This document shows positions 7,541-15,867 of a DNA stretch of 64,000 nucleotides, piece by piece. The translations under genes and the position numbers were made by a program. The stretch is from Mycobacterium syngnathidarum (GTDB lineage Bacteria > Actinomycetota > Actinomycetes > Mycobacteriales > Mycobacteriaceae): contig NZ_MLCL01000093.1 in NCBI RefSeq assembly GCF_001942625.1, positions 62,001-126,000 on the forward strand, read 5' to 3'. A model generated the notes under the pieces. The model did no database searches. It saw only the letters and a list, made by a program, of their open reading frames with translations, and was not told where the DNA came from. How positions within the stretch are numbered: position 1 is the first letter of the stretch; each line of letters starts with the position of its first letter.

Positions 7541-9329
7541 CGTGGGCAAGTCGGTAATCGACCCGCGCGGTGCGGGGATCGTTGGGGTTGGCGAACTCGA
7601 CGCAGGACGCCAACGCAGCGGATACAGTGTCACGATCGCCGTGCAGCCCGCAGTGTGGGCAGTGGTGGGTGCGCTGCGCCAGCGTTTTCGCGACGCGTTG
7701 TCCGCACAGGCAGTGCTGGCTCATTGCGGTGCTGCGCGTGCCGGCACGAAAGAACTGTCCTTTGGTGGCCGCGCATTCTGCGGCGAGGGACGCCACGAGC
7801 ATGCCGGGGCTGAACAACGCGATCCTTTTGCCCCACAACCGCGCCCAGGTGCTGATGTTGGTGTCCTCGACAGTGATGTTGTTGCCGTGGGTCGATACGA
7901 TCCGCGCGGCCACATCGGCCGCGCGGAACCGCTTGGCCTGGCTGGCGGCGCGTGATTCGGTGGCGTGATCACAGCGGGTGCGCTGATACCGGCGCGAGAG
8001 GTTGTCGCGGCGGTAGGCGCGCAACGGTGCCCTGTCGCAGCGAGCATGCCGCGCTCCACCCGGGTTGGTGATCCGCCGGGGCGCAAGCGCGGCCGCAGCG
8101 CGCCGCAGCGCTCTTTTCTGTTGGCGCACCGACGGGCCGTACTGTGACGCGTTGGTGTTGCGCCGCGACCGATCCAGCGCCTTTTGCCGCGCTCGGGCCC
8201 GCTTGGCAACACGAGCGGCGGACCGGTGCTGGGCTGCGGTGCACTCAATCTGATCGATGATCAGCTTTGCGGGCTGATCATCAGGAAACGAGGCGACCGA
8301 TACGTTGGACACGTTCGCGTCCACCCCGGCGCGGCGACCGGCCGGAATCTGTTCGCGGCGAGCACGGGTGGCTGGAGACTGATAGCCGGCCTGATGCACC
8401 AAAAGATGAGCGTAGTACCGCCACCCGCCGGGGGCTTTGCGGTCACGCACCCGCACCACATCAATCTTGTGCCACGCCCTAGGGTCAGCCAGAAAATGAG
8501 CCAGGTGCGCCCACTGCCCCGCGCCCTGCGCCAGCCGGACAGCCCAGACGAGATCTCCGCTCGGCAGGCCGGTGAACACCACCGCCAACACACCGTCGTG
8601 ATCCCACCAACTGCCGCCGCCCGGTCGCGTCGGTGCGCAAAGGCGTGCGGGTTGGGCCAGAATCGAGGTTCCCGCCGGCCGGGCGGCCGCCGCACTGCCA
8701 GTGGTGATCTCGGTCGGCAACAGCGGGTCCCGGTAGGCGCCAAGATGTCCGTCCAGGCTGCCGACCAGGCGATAGGTTTCCCACGTCGGCGTCGCCTTCG
8801 TGTGCGACCGGGCCCGGCCGGGAATGCGGGTGAAATCCCACCACGACCCGATACGCGGCGGGCCCTGCCGGCGCCCCGACGAGTCGGCGAACAGGTGCCG
8901 GTCAATCGTCTGCCACACCTCATCGGCGATATGTAGGCCGATGGCTTTGGTCAGGTGATCACGCATCCACCCGGTGGCCTCGATATGGGCCTTGGCTGCG
9001 GCTTCGATACCTTTGCGGGACAATCCCAAGCGCGCGCGCAGCGCCTTCGGATCCGCCGTGCGTTCATGATGAGCCGCCCAGTACGCCCCGCACCGCGCTT
9101 GGGCGTCGCGTTGCAACGCGCGACGTAGCCGAAACACCGCCTCCCACTGCCGCTCCACCCGACGACGCATCCGGTCGTCGGAAACGTCGAGTTCAAGGCG
9201 GATCACCGACACCGGCCCCTCATAGGAGAAGTTCGGCTTTTTCGACTTGCCCCGCCGCCGCGCCGCGCACACCACATCACCGCTGGTCGCGGTCACGATG
9301 TCGGTGGGCGCAGCTGTCATGAAACCCAT
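7311..9329 (-). CDS. TnpB/Cas12-like RNA-guided nuclease homologue (OrfB-type transposase), long form
   Basis: 672 residues from ATG 9329 (preceded by GGTGG); GTG 9434 would give 707, an ATG at 9320 gives 669. The C-terminal half has all three RuvC blocks of TnpB: GVDANVSNVSV (Asp), NITVEDTN (Glu) and HGDRDTVSAAL (Asp), at about residues 336, 488 and 567 of the 672-aa form, plus a four-Cys zinc ribbon (CLC then CPHC) between blocks II and III. All catalytic acids are present. TnpB proteins are usually near 400 residues; here the N-terminal part before RuvC-I is about 335 residues, closer to small Cas12 proteins. TnpB uses an omega-RNA made from the gene's 3' end. No serine or tyrosine TnpA and no CRISPR array accompany it. 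The last 97 residues are low-complexity and basic, over DNA rich in perfect hairpins. Confidence 0.8.
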   Translation of the reverse strand: MGFMTAAPTDIVTATSGDVVCAARRRGKSKKPNFSYEGPVSVIRLELDVSDDRMRRRVERQWEAVFRLRRALQRDAQARCGAYWAAHHERTADPKALRARLGLSRKGIEAAAKAHIEATGWMRDHLTKAIGLHIADEVWQTIDRHLFADSSGRRQGPPRIGSWWDFTRIPGRARSHTKATPTWETYRLVGSLDGHLGAYRDPLLPTEITTGSAAAARPAGTSILAQPARLCAPTRPGGGSWWDHDGVLAVVFTGLPSGDLVWAVRLAQGAGQWAHLAHFLADPRAWHKIDVVRVRDRKAPGGWRYYAHLLVHQAGYQSPATRARREQIPAGRRAGVDANVSNVSVASFPDDQPAKLIIDQIECTAAQHRSAARVAKRARARQKALDRSRRNTNASQYGPSVRQQKRALRRAAAALAPRRITNPGGARHARCDRAPLRAYRRDNLSRRYQRTRCDHATESRAASQAKRFRAADVAARIVSTHGNNITVEDTNISTWARLWGKRIALFSPGMLVASLAAECAATKGQFFRAGTRSTAMSQHCLCGQRVAKTLAQRTHHCPHCGLHGDRDTVSAALASCVEFANPNDPRTARVDYRLAHVLRDGLASQQEWEGSVNRHQPPTPPDGVGSARTGSRHPVASAEQATLGPPPNRPRQQRGRRGTSRKQPAPKLIGAA

Positions 9330-9614
9330 GCAATCACAGACCACCGACACACACCGTTGGCGAATCTGCTGCCGCCAGCGGCGGACCCGCCCCGAGCCTG
9401 CCTTTGCCAGTGCGAGTAGAGCTGGTGTTGGCACACCTGCGCACCAACCTGACTACCCAAGCGTTGACAGCGCTGTTTCACCTAGCCTGGACCAGATCCT
9501 CCATCACCTTGTGCCTGTGCACATCAGCTGCGCGTACCGGCGCCGCGCCAACACAGCTGGCCAGTGCCGGCCCGGCAGCCGCAACGAAGTCGTCAACCAC
9601 AGCCTCCCGGCCCA

Positions 9615-10076
9615 CTGGCCGACCAAATCGGCTGGAACATCGATGATTCCAAGATCGTCCGGCATATCGGCGAGGCCTTCACCCTGTCGTCGTCCACCTT
9701 GCTGTGGATCGCCATCGGGGTGGCCGCCTACGCCCTGATCGAGTTCATCGAGGCGGCCGGGCTGTGGCTGACGAAGCGGTGGGGCGAGTACTTCGCGGTG
9801 ATCGCCACCGGAGTCTTCCTCCCTCTGGAAATCTACGAGTTGACCGAGAAGGTCACCGTCCTGCGCCTCGGCGCGCTGGCGGTCAACCTGGCCGCGGTGA
9901 TCTGGTTGCTCTGGAGTAAAAGGCTTTTCGGGATCAACGGCGGCGGCAAGGCCTACCGGGCCGAACACCACACCGAAAGCCTGCTCAGTGTCGAGCGGGC
10001 CGGACTGGCTACGCCTGATGCTCCTCACGCGCACGATTCCGGTACGCCGAGGGCGTCTGGCCACAAAACTGGGTGA
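9615..10076 (+). pseudogene. DUF2127 family membrane protein, 5'-truncated
   Basis: From Leu codon 9615 the frame reads LADQIGWNIDDSKIVRHIGEAF, then two membrane segments (STLLWIAIGVAAYALIEFIEAAGLW; YFAVIATGVFLPLEIYEL) with the conserved KRWGEYF between them, and a third (LGALAVNLAAVIWLLW) before SKRLFG. This is the C-terminal half of actinobacterial DUF2127 proteins, which normally have a further N-terminal part with membrane helices. Those residues are missing; the upstream sequence belongs to the TnpB element. A GTG at 9564 could still start a 170-residue chimeric product. The missing 5' half is not on the other side of the element, so insertion was accompanied by deletion or rearrangement. 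Overlaps the convergent AraC gene by 68 bases. Confidence 0.65.
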
Positions 10077-10803
10077 AGCAGCGCGTGAACGAGCTGAGGT
10101 TCTCGAATCCCACCGCTGTCGCAGTGGCCTGCACCGACTGATCCGGCCCGGCCAGCAGCGCCATGGCCCGCAGCATCCGGGCATGCAGAAGGTATGTCCG
10201 CCAAGGGATTCCGATCGTCTCGGCGAACAGCCGGCGCAGGGTCCGCTCGGACACCGCAACCGCCCGGCTGACGTCTTCGGCCGTGACCGAGGCCAGGTGC
10301 TCCTTGGTGTGGGCCAGCGCGGCGGCGACGATCGGGTGATCGGTGGTCGGAAGGCTCAGCGGCGCTTCGTGATCGAGCGCATCGGCGACGAGGTTGGCCA
10401 GGGTTCGGAAGAACGTGTCCGAGGTGTCGTCTCCGTGGGCGCGGTCGATCGGCCAGCGCAGGCCGTAGATCATCATCTCGCGGATCAGCGGTGAGACCGC
10501 GATGATCCTGGCCCGGTCACCCGGATCGGCGATCATCTGCGCATCGAACATCACCGCGACGGTCTTGACGTCGGGGTTCATCACCGCCTGGTGTTGCAGG
10601 CCGGCCGGAATCCAGGCGGCCTGCTGCGGCGGCAGCAGATAGTGTGCGGCGTCGGTCTCCACCTCGACCACACCGTGCAGCGCGTACTCGATCTGGTGCA
10701 CCTCATGCGAGTGCCAGCCGGTGATCAGCCCGTCGCCTTCGTAGAGGTAGCTGCCGGCCGGCGCGTGCCCGCCGCGGCGCAGCTCGATGACCGGCCTGGA
10801 CAT
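10009..10803 (-). CDS. AraC family transcriptional regulator
   Basis: 264 residues from ATG 10803. The N-terminal part is a cupin sensor (GWHSHEVHQIEYALHGVVEVET, PPQQAAWIPAGLQHQAVM), and the C-terminal 100 residues form the double helix-turn-helix of AraC proteins (VTAEDVSRAVAVSERTLRRLF; QATATAVGFENLSSFTRCFTQFCGQTPSAYR). Such cupin-AraC proteins usually sense a small hydrophobic or aromatic ligand. It is divergent from the amidohydrolase at 10877 with only 73 bases between starts, so it likely controls that gene. Confidence 0.9.
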   Translation of the reverse strand: MSRPVIELRRGGHAPAGSYLYEGDGLITGWHSHEVHQIEYALHGVVEVETDAAHYLLPPQQAAWIPAGLQHQAVMNPDVKTVAVMFDAQMIADPGDRARIIAVSPLIREMMIYGLRWPIDRAHGDDTSDTFFRTLANLVADALDHEAPLSLPTTDHPIVAAALAHTKEHLASVTAEDVSRAVAVSERTLRRLFAETIGIPWRTYLLHARMLRAMALLAGPDQSVQATATAVGFENLSSFTRCFTQFCGQTPSAYRNRAREEHQA

Positions 10804-10876
10804 GTTGGCCGATTGGGTCAAACCTCTGTCCGAAGATGCAGAGACGGTCACACTGTCTGAGGGTACTAGTTGAACT

Positions 10877-12139
10877 ATGCAGACCGACGACCTGATCCTG
10901 ATCAGCATCGACGACCATGTCGTCGAGCCGCCCGACATGTTCCTGCGACACGTTCCGGCCAAGTACAAGGAAGAGGCCCCCATCGTCGTCACCGACGACA
11001 AAGGCGTCGACCAGTGGATGTACCAGGGCCGGCCCCAGGGCGTGTCCGGTCTGAACGCCGTGGTGTCCTGGCCCGCCGAGGAGTGGGGACGTGATCCGGC
11101 CGGGTTCGCCGAGATGCGCCCCGGCGTGTACGACGTGCACGAGCGGGTCCGGGACATGGACCGCAACGGCATCCTGGCCTCGATGTGCTTCCCGACCTTC
11201 ACCGGGTTCTCCGCCCGCCACCTCAACATGCACCGCGAAGAGGCGACGCTGGTCATGGTGTCGGCCTACAACGACTGGCACATTGACGAGTGGGCCGGTT
11301 CGTACCCCGGCCGGTTCGTACCCATCGCCATCATGCCGACCTGGAACCCCGAGGCCATGTGCCGCGAGATCCGCCGGGTCGCCGCCAAGGGTTGCCGCGC
11401 GGTCACCATGCCGGAACTGCCGCACCTGGAAGGACTTCCGAGCTACTTCGACGAGGACTACTGGGGCCCGGTGTTCCGGACGCTGTCCGAGGAGAACGTG
11501 GTGATGTGCCTGCACATCGGCACCGGCTTCGGCGCGATCTCGATGGCCAAGGACGCCCCGATCGACAACCTGATCATCCTGGCCACCCAGGTCTCGGCGA
11601 TGTGCGCCCAGGATCTGCTGTGGGGACCAGCCATGCGTAACTACCCCGACCTCAAGTTCGCCTTCTCCGAGGGCGGAATCGGTTGGATTCCTTTCTATCT
11701 GGACCGCAGCGACCGCCACTACACCAACCAGAAGTGGCTGCGCCGCGACTTCGGCGACAAGCTGCCGAGCGATGTGTTCCGCGAGCACTCGCTGGCCTGC
11801 TACGTCACCGACAAGACCTCGCTGAAGCTGCGCCACGAGATCGGCATCGACAACATCGCCTGGGAGTGCGACTACCCACACAGCGACTGCTTCTGGCCCG
11901 ACGCCCCCGAGCAGGTGCTGGCCGAGCTGAACGCCGCGGGCGCAAACGATTCCGACATCAACAAGATCACCTGGGAGAACTCGGCCCGGTTCTTCAGCTG
12001 GGATCCGTTCAAGCACACCGCGCGTGATCAGGCCAACGTCGGCGCCCTGCGCGCCAAGGCCACCGATGTCGACACCTCGATCCGCCCGCGCGCGGAGTGG
12101 GCCCGCCTGTACGAGCAGAAGCAGCTCACCAAGGCCTGA
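10877..12139 (+). CDS. Amidohydrolase family protein (amidohydrolase_2 / ACMSD-like)
   Basis: 420 residues beginning MQTDDLILISIDDHVVEP. The SIDDHV segment takes the place of the metal-binding DxH strand of the amidohydrolase fold; CLHIGTGF and FSEGGIGW supply the later His and Glu regions and WECDYPHSD ends with the catalytic Asp. This pattern is typical of the mycobacterial PF04909 proteins related to aminocarboxymuconate-semialdehyde decarboxylase, which hydrolyse or decarboxylate ring-cleavage products. Substrate unknown. Divergent AraC gene probably regulates it. The first DxH position reads D-D-H, so metal binding could differ from the classical type. Confidence 0.88.
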   Translation: MQTDDLILISIDDHVVEPPDMFLRHVPAKYKEEAPIVVTDDKGVDQWMYQGRPQGVSGLNAVVSWPAEEWGRDPAGFAEMRPGVYDVHERVRDMDRNGILASMCFPTFTGFSARHLNMHREEATLVMVSAYNDWHIDEWAGSYPGRFVPIAIMPTWNPEAMCREIRRVAAKGCRAVTMPELPHLEGLPSYFDEDYWGPVFRTLSEENVVMCLHIGTGFGAISMAKDAPIDNLIILATQVSAMCAQDLLWGPAMRNYPDLKFAFSEGGIGWIPFYLDRSDRHYTNQKWLRRDFGDKLPSDVFREHSLACYVTDKTSLKLRHEIGIDNIAWECDYPHSDCFWPDAPEQVLAELNAAGANDSDINKITWENSARFFSWDPFKHTARDQANVGALRAKATDVDTSIRPRAEWARLYEQKQLTKA

Positions 12140-12152
12140 CCTGTCGGCCTGC

Positions 12153-12931
12153 CTAGGGAAGATTGAACATCCACAGTGGGTTGGTGATCAGCTCCCTGGG
12201 CGGGTAGTCGGATTCGACCTCGATACGCATGCCTTCGTCGGCAGCCATGGAGGCCAACCCGAGAAGCGGAAGCGACGTGAATCCCGCTGGGTGTTCACGT
12301 CGTTCCTCGCTACCGGTCCAGTAGGTGCGATGGCTGTTCAGCGCGATCTCCACCTGATCGGTGAACGCGTCCTGATCTCCGATCGACGCCAGCACCCCGA
12401 ACAGATCCAGCTGCAGAAAGAGTGCCTCTTCGCGCGCCAGCAGTATTTCCACCAGGCCGAGCATCGCCCGGTCGAATCTGGTGCCGGGGGTCAGCGTGCC
12501 GGCGTCGAATCCCGCGATCGTATCGAGCATCGTCTGGTTCCGGTTGCCCGCGCCCACCAGTAAGCGGTCAACCACGTCGCGACGTTGACCCTACTCGGCA
12601 CCGGTCCGGTTCCGCACGTTTCCAACCCCTCCGAATCCAGTTCGATCACAAAGGATTCCCCGGGCGGCAGCGCAGCCAGCTGGAATGCCGCGTGTATCAC
12701 CTGGGCCGCGCGGCGGGCGGCCCGCCGGGTCTCGAAGGTTGCGCCGGACGGATCGAGCCCGAACTGAAACCGAGCGCCGGCATCCGCGGCGGCCGCAACC
12801 ATGGGCAGCACGTTCGCCGGCGAGGAAGTGATCAGATCGTAGAGTGAGCGAACCGCTTGATCGGTATCCGTCGCAAGCCGACCGATCTCAGACAGTGGCA
12901 TGCCCAACTCATGCCTCGTCACCGTTCGCAT
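12153..12931 (-). pseudogene. Imm49-like immunity protein, frameshifted
   Basis: Two overlapping leftward frames together make one protein. The first (start ATG 12931 after GGGGGA) runs MRTVTRHELGMPLSEIG to NVATWLTAYWWARAT; the second continues RNQTMLDTIAGFDAGTL to the end at 12153. Joining them needs one extra base near 12541-12545 (one C in the coding strand between GCAACC and GGAACC). The combined product of about 260 residues matches Imm49-family immunity proteins by its DVATWLxAYWWA-x-NQ core and length. Such proteins protect producers of polymorphic toxins. It lies divergent from a T7SS toxin pair. Either a genuine mutation or an assembly error. Confidence 0.65.
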
Positions 12932-13105
12932 GCTTCCCCCCATCCGATGCCGAACTTCCGGACCCTATCGCCACATTCATGCGTGGGCAGACACCAAAAT
13001 GACGGTGTGGATCGGGCCGGCAGGGACTCCCTGACCGATTGGTGCCGCGGACCCCTTGTCCAGTGGGTGACAATGTGATCACTCACGGGAATGAGGGGGC
13101 ACGAG

Positions 13106-13621
13106 GTGCCGTACACGGTGTCGCAGGTTCGAGCGTCCGATCCTGAGTCGTTGCTCAATGCTTCCCGTGAAGCGGAAGCAGCGGCGACCCGGGTGGATGC
13201 CCAGATCAGCACGGCGCAGTCCCAGTTCGTGACCCTCGCAAACGACTGGACGGGAACCGCCGCCGACGCCGCGCAGAAACAGGGTCGCGAAATGTTCGAG
13301 GACCAGGCCGCATACCGGGACAAATTGCGCGCGTTGAAAACTCCCCTCTCGAGCGGCGGTAGAAAGCTCGCCGACATCCGATCCAGCCTCGACAAGGCCG
13401 TGAATTCCGCCGAAGAGTGGTGGGATGTCTCCGACGACGGCACAGTGAAGCCCGGCCGGATGCTGTCCTGGTACGCCTCGCTCTCGCGGGTGAACGCACT
13501 CGTCGTGGAGTCCAGACGGATCCCCATCGAATGCGATATCAAACTGAAGCTCGCCCAGTTCGAAGCCGCGGATCGCGACACCGCCTACAAGCTGCGCAAG
13601 ATCGGCTGGGACCTGTCGTGA
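13106..13621 (+). CDS. WXG100/ESX-type helical protein, T7SS partner
   Basis: 171 residues from GTG 13106 (AGGGGG six bases upstream); an in-frame ATG at 13091 would add five residues. The first half is a long helical hairpin with DWTGTAADAAQ at the turn: W48-T-G50 is the WxG motif of ESX-secreted proteins. The rest is a further helical segment (LSSGGRKLADIRSSLDKAVNSAEEWW) and a basic C-terminal part. WXG proteins are exported as dimers by type VII secretion. It overlaps the next gene by four bases (GTGA), so the two are coupled and likely form a secreted pair. Confidence 0.72.
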   Translation: MPYTVSQVRASDPESLLNASREAEAAATRVDAQISTAQSQFVTLANDWTGTAADAAQKQGREMFEDQAAYRDKLRALKTPLSSGGRKLADIRSSLDKAVNSAEEWWDVSDDGTVKPGRMLSWYASLSRVNALVVESRRIPIECDIKLKLAQFEAADRDTAYKLRKIGWDLS

Positions 13622-14781
13622 CTCCACCGTTGACCGTGACGGTCGCGACGATGCGGGCGACCTCGACCGGCCTGGAAAACCTGGCGAGCGGTTTCTACAA
13701 CGACGGTGGCGGGCCGATGCTGTCGGCCGCGGCCGGTCCCGTCGGTGGGCTGGACACCGGCTCCGCCTGCCGCGAAGTCGGTGACGCCTTCATGCGGCGT
13801 GCGCAGGTTCTCGGGACCGCCGCATCGACCTTCGCCGGAAAGTTGGATTCTGGGGCTTTCCTCTACGAACACGGCGACAGCGCGGCCGCTGAACGCATCG
13901 AGTTCGACCCACCCGAAGAGGAAGAGAAGAAAGTCGGTGACGATCCGGGCGAACCCGGGTACGACCCGGTCAACGAATACGAGGACGCCCTTCACGAAGC
14001 CGGATTGCTCGACGGCCGGTCAGATGGGCTCTACCGGGAGTGGTTGGCCAACGCTGCACGCAATGACGTTCCGCCCGAGGTGATTGTCGACATCGCCCGC
14101 AACCAGCACATCACACCCCAGAGTTTCGATGTACTCAAGGGCGCGGAGCGCGTCACCGACAACAACGGCAAGTCCTATTTCCTGCTGCCGAAGGGCACCG
14201 GCAGCGAGGATGCCCGCAAGGCTGCGCTGATGACCTACATCCTCAATGCCGACACCGGATACGAGGACGCAGAAGGCAGCGCCGGCAACGACTTCTCCGA
14301 AACTCCGTATACCGCGGCCGAGGTGCAGCGCATCATCGAGCGGCAGAATGCGAACGGATGGAGTTATGCGGCCGCCGAGCACTTCACCGGCCGCCTCACG
14401 ACCACACCGAACGGGATGCTGATGGGACTGGGCGGCAATTTGATCGAAGATCCGATGAGCCAACAGGGCGGTTCGACCTACGGCGACGTCTTCCTGATGA
14501 ACATCGACAATCCATCCGATCCCGCTCAACAATTACGCGACATCATTCGCAACGGCCACGCCTACTACGAAAACGACAACGGCGGGCCGGCCCGCCCCGG
14601 AGCCCTGGACCTTGATCGGCTGCTGCACCACGAGGAGCGCCACTCCCAACAGTGGGCTCAACTCGGCTTCAAGAATTTTGTGGAGCAGTACGGCCAGAAG
14701 ATGCTGGAGGAGCAGGTCACCGGCAGCCGCAACCCGTTCGAGACCAACGCCGGTGCGTCGGACGGCGGTTATCACGAATGA
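13618..14781 (+). CDS. EspC-like T7SS protein with C-terminal HExxH metallopeptidase, putative toxin
   Basis: 387 residues from GTG 13618, translationally coupled to the WXG gene (GTGA). Residues 1-95 look like the EspC/DUF2580 family (MRATSTGLENLASGF ... FAGKLDS), ending with Y83EHGD87, the YxxxD export signal of T7SS substrates. An acidic linker EEEEKKVGDDPGEPG follows. The C-terminal domain contains LLHHEERHSQQW: HEERH at 338-342 is a zinc-metallopeptidase HExxH motif, and NPFE (E375) 33 residues later would supply the third zinc ligand, as in gluzincins. Modular export domain plus variable enzymatic C-terminus is the layout of polymorphic toxins. Its neighbours (Imm49-like gene, lipoprotein) fit an immunity role. 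Target unknown. Confidence 0.75.
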   Translation: MTPPLTVTVATMRATSTGLENLASGFYNDGGGPMLSAAAGPVGGLDTGSACREVGDAFMRRAQVLGTAASTFAGKLDSGAFLYEHGDSAAAERIEFDPPEEEEKKVGDDPGEPGYDPVNEYEDALHEAGLLDGRSDGLYREWLANAARNDVPPEVIVDIARNQHITPQSFDVLKGAERVTDNNGKSYFLLPKGTGSEDARKAALMTYILNADTGYEDAEGSAGNDFSETPYTAAEVQRIIERQNANGWSYAAAEHFTGRLTTTPNGMLMGLGGNLIEDPMSQQGGSTYGDVFLMNIDNPSDPAQQLRDIIRNGHAYYENDNGGPARPGALDLDRLLHHEERHSQQWAQLGFKNFVEQYGQKMLEEQVTGSRNPFETNAGASDGGYHE

Positions 14782-14784
14782 TCC

Positions 14785-14850
14785 GCCGGGTTGGCCGAGA
14801 ACGGCAAGACATTCCTGACGTTGTGCACGTCCAACCCTTCGACGGGCGGT
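14785..14850 (+). pseudogene. Remnant of a third lipoprotein repeat
   Basis: Right after the toxin stop codon the same frame reads AGLAENGKTFLTLCTSNPS, closely resembling the ends of both repeats of the following lipoprotein (AEQAGRTFISVCSPDPA and SARDGKDFLTACAQAQ). At DNA level GGCAAG..TTCCTGAC is shared. No start codon or upstream repeat body is present, so this is the 3' tail of a deleted or recombined lipoprotein copy. Confidence 0.55.
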
Positions 14851-14854
14851 CTCA

Positions 14855-15865
14855 GTGATGACTCGTGTTCTTGGTTCGATGCTGATCGCACTGACGCTGC
14901 TTCTCGCGATATGCGGCTGTAATCCGCTCGGCAAGAACCCGATTGCCGCCTCCGTACCCGTCGCCTTTGGCATTCGCGTCACCGACGGCAACCTGCGCAT
15001 CTGGACGGGCCTGCCCTGCCCCGGGACCACCGAAGTGGATGTGACCTTCGATCAGGAACAGACCGATCGGGCCGAGCTGAAGCTGGCCGCTCCGGGTCCG
15101 GCCGCACAACCGGGAGCCGCTCCGGTCCCAGGGGTCGAGGTCGAGCATCTGACCATCGGCGGACCCTATTCCGGATTCGAGGTCCGCTCGGCGTTACCTG
15201 ACGGTTTCGACTGGCGCACAGCCGAGACGGTGTCTCTGTTCACCCGCGGAGCTCCGATCACCTGGGGAGCGGACAGCGAACTTGCCGAGGCCGAGGAGCA
15301 CTCCGGCGAGCATCCGAATGACACGTATTGGTTTCAGGGCATCGGGTGGCTGAACCCAGCCGAGGTGGCCGAGCAGGCCGGCCGGACCTTCATCTCGGTC
15401 TGCAGCCCCGACCCAGCCAAGAACCATGATCTCCCAAGGGTTTTCGGCGTTCGCGTTGCCGATGGGAGCCTACGGATCTGGCCCGGATCACACTGCGACG
15501 CCGTCGAGCACGTGATCGTCACGTTCCAACCCGAACAAGCCGACCTCGTCCTCAGTTCATCCCACCCCTACAGCGTGCGACTCGATCAGCTCACCATCGG
15601 GAGCCCGCTGTCCGACTTCAACGTCACCAGGCCGCTGCCCGGCGGATTCGACTGGAGTTCCGCCGCCACGGTCCTCCTGCGCGTGTTTCAGCAGACCAAC
15701 ACCGACCCTTGGACCACGCCCACCGACCTGAGCCCTGCCCGCACCGAATCCACCCAGCACCCCGAGGACACGTACTGGTTCCAAGGATTCGGCTGGCTCG
15801 ACCCCACTGAGGTCTCCGCCCGCGACGGCAAGGACTTCCTGACCGCCTGTGCGCAGGCGCAATAG
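14855..15865 (+). CDS. Lipoprotein with two tandem homologous domains, putative immunity protein
   Basis: 336 residues (ATG 14855; ATG 14858 possible). The signal peptide MLIALTLLLAICGC ends in a lipobox with Cys22. Residues 37-183 and 196-332 are two copies of one domain: each has FG[IV]RV-x-DG-x-LRIW, then VTF-x-x-EQ-x-D, LTIG-x-P-x-S-x-F, LP-x-GFDW, HP-x-DTYWFQG-x-GWL-P-x-EV and a closing T/F-x-x-C. Each domain has Cys residues that could pair (Cys55/Cys183; Cys214/Cys332). The domain is not one I can name. Being a surface-anchored protein next to a T7SS metallopeptidase, it could neutralise that enzyme outside the membrane; this is inference from position. Confidence 0.7.
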   Translation: MMTRVLGSMLIALTLLLAICGCNPLGKNPIAASVPVAFGIRVTDGNLRIWTGLPCPGTTEVDVTFDQEQTDRAELKLAAPGPAAQPGAAPVPGVEVEHLTIGGPYSGFEVRSALPDGFDWRTAETVSLFTRGAPITWGADSELAEAEEHSGEHPNDTYWFQGIGWLNPAEVAEQAGRTFISVCSPDPAKNHDLPRVFGVRVADGSLRIWPGSHCDAVEHVIVTFQPEQADLVLSSSHPYSVRLDQLTIGSPLSDFNVTRPLPGGFDWSSAATVLLRVFQQTNTDPWTTPTDLSPARTESTQHPEDTYWFQGFGWLDPTEVSARDGKDFLTACAQAQ

Positions 15866-15867
15866 CC

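Larger units (their letters stand above)
7296..9614 (-). mobile_element. Lone TnpB-type element (IS605/IS607-like, no tnpA)
   Basis: The unit is framed on one side by the hairpin behind the methyltransferase (7296-7314) and on the other by the point near 9615 where recognisable DUF2127 coding sequence abruptly begins. The sequence from 9330 to about 9614 encodes nothing I can identify and is probably the left end plus promoter of the nuclease gene. No terminal inverted repeats or target duplications are visible, consistent with IS200/IS605 and IS607 elements, which lack them. Exact ends are not determined. Confidence 0.5.

Noticed and set aside
7311..9434. Type V CRISPR effector (Cas12m or similar)
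   Set aside because: No repeat-spacer array and no adaptation genes within the window; the zinc ribbon and GDRD block fit TnpB better, so I keep the TnpB-like label.
9502..9614. Full-length start of the DUF2127 gene hidden in another frame
   Set aside because: None of the three forward frames before 9615 reads like the N-terminal part of DUF2127 proteins.
10703..12016. 437-codon minus-strand frame opposite the amidohydrolase
   Set aside because: Shadow frame; the plus-strand amidohydrolase has clear family motifs and the minus frame does not.
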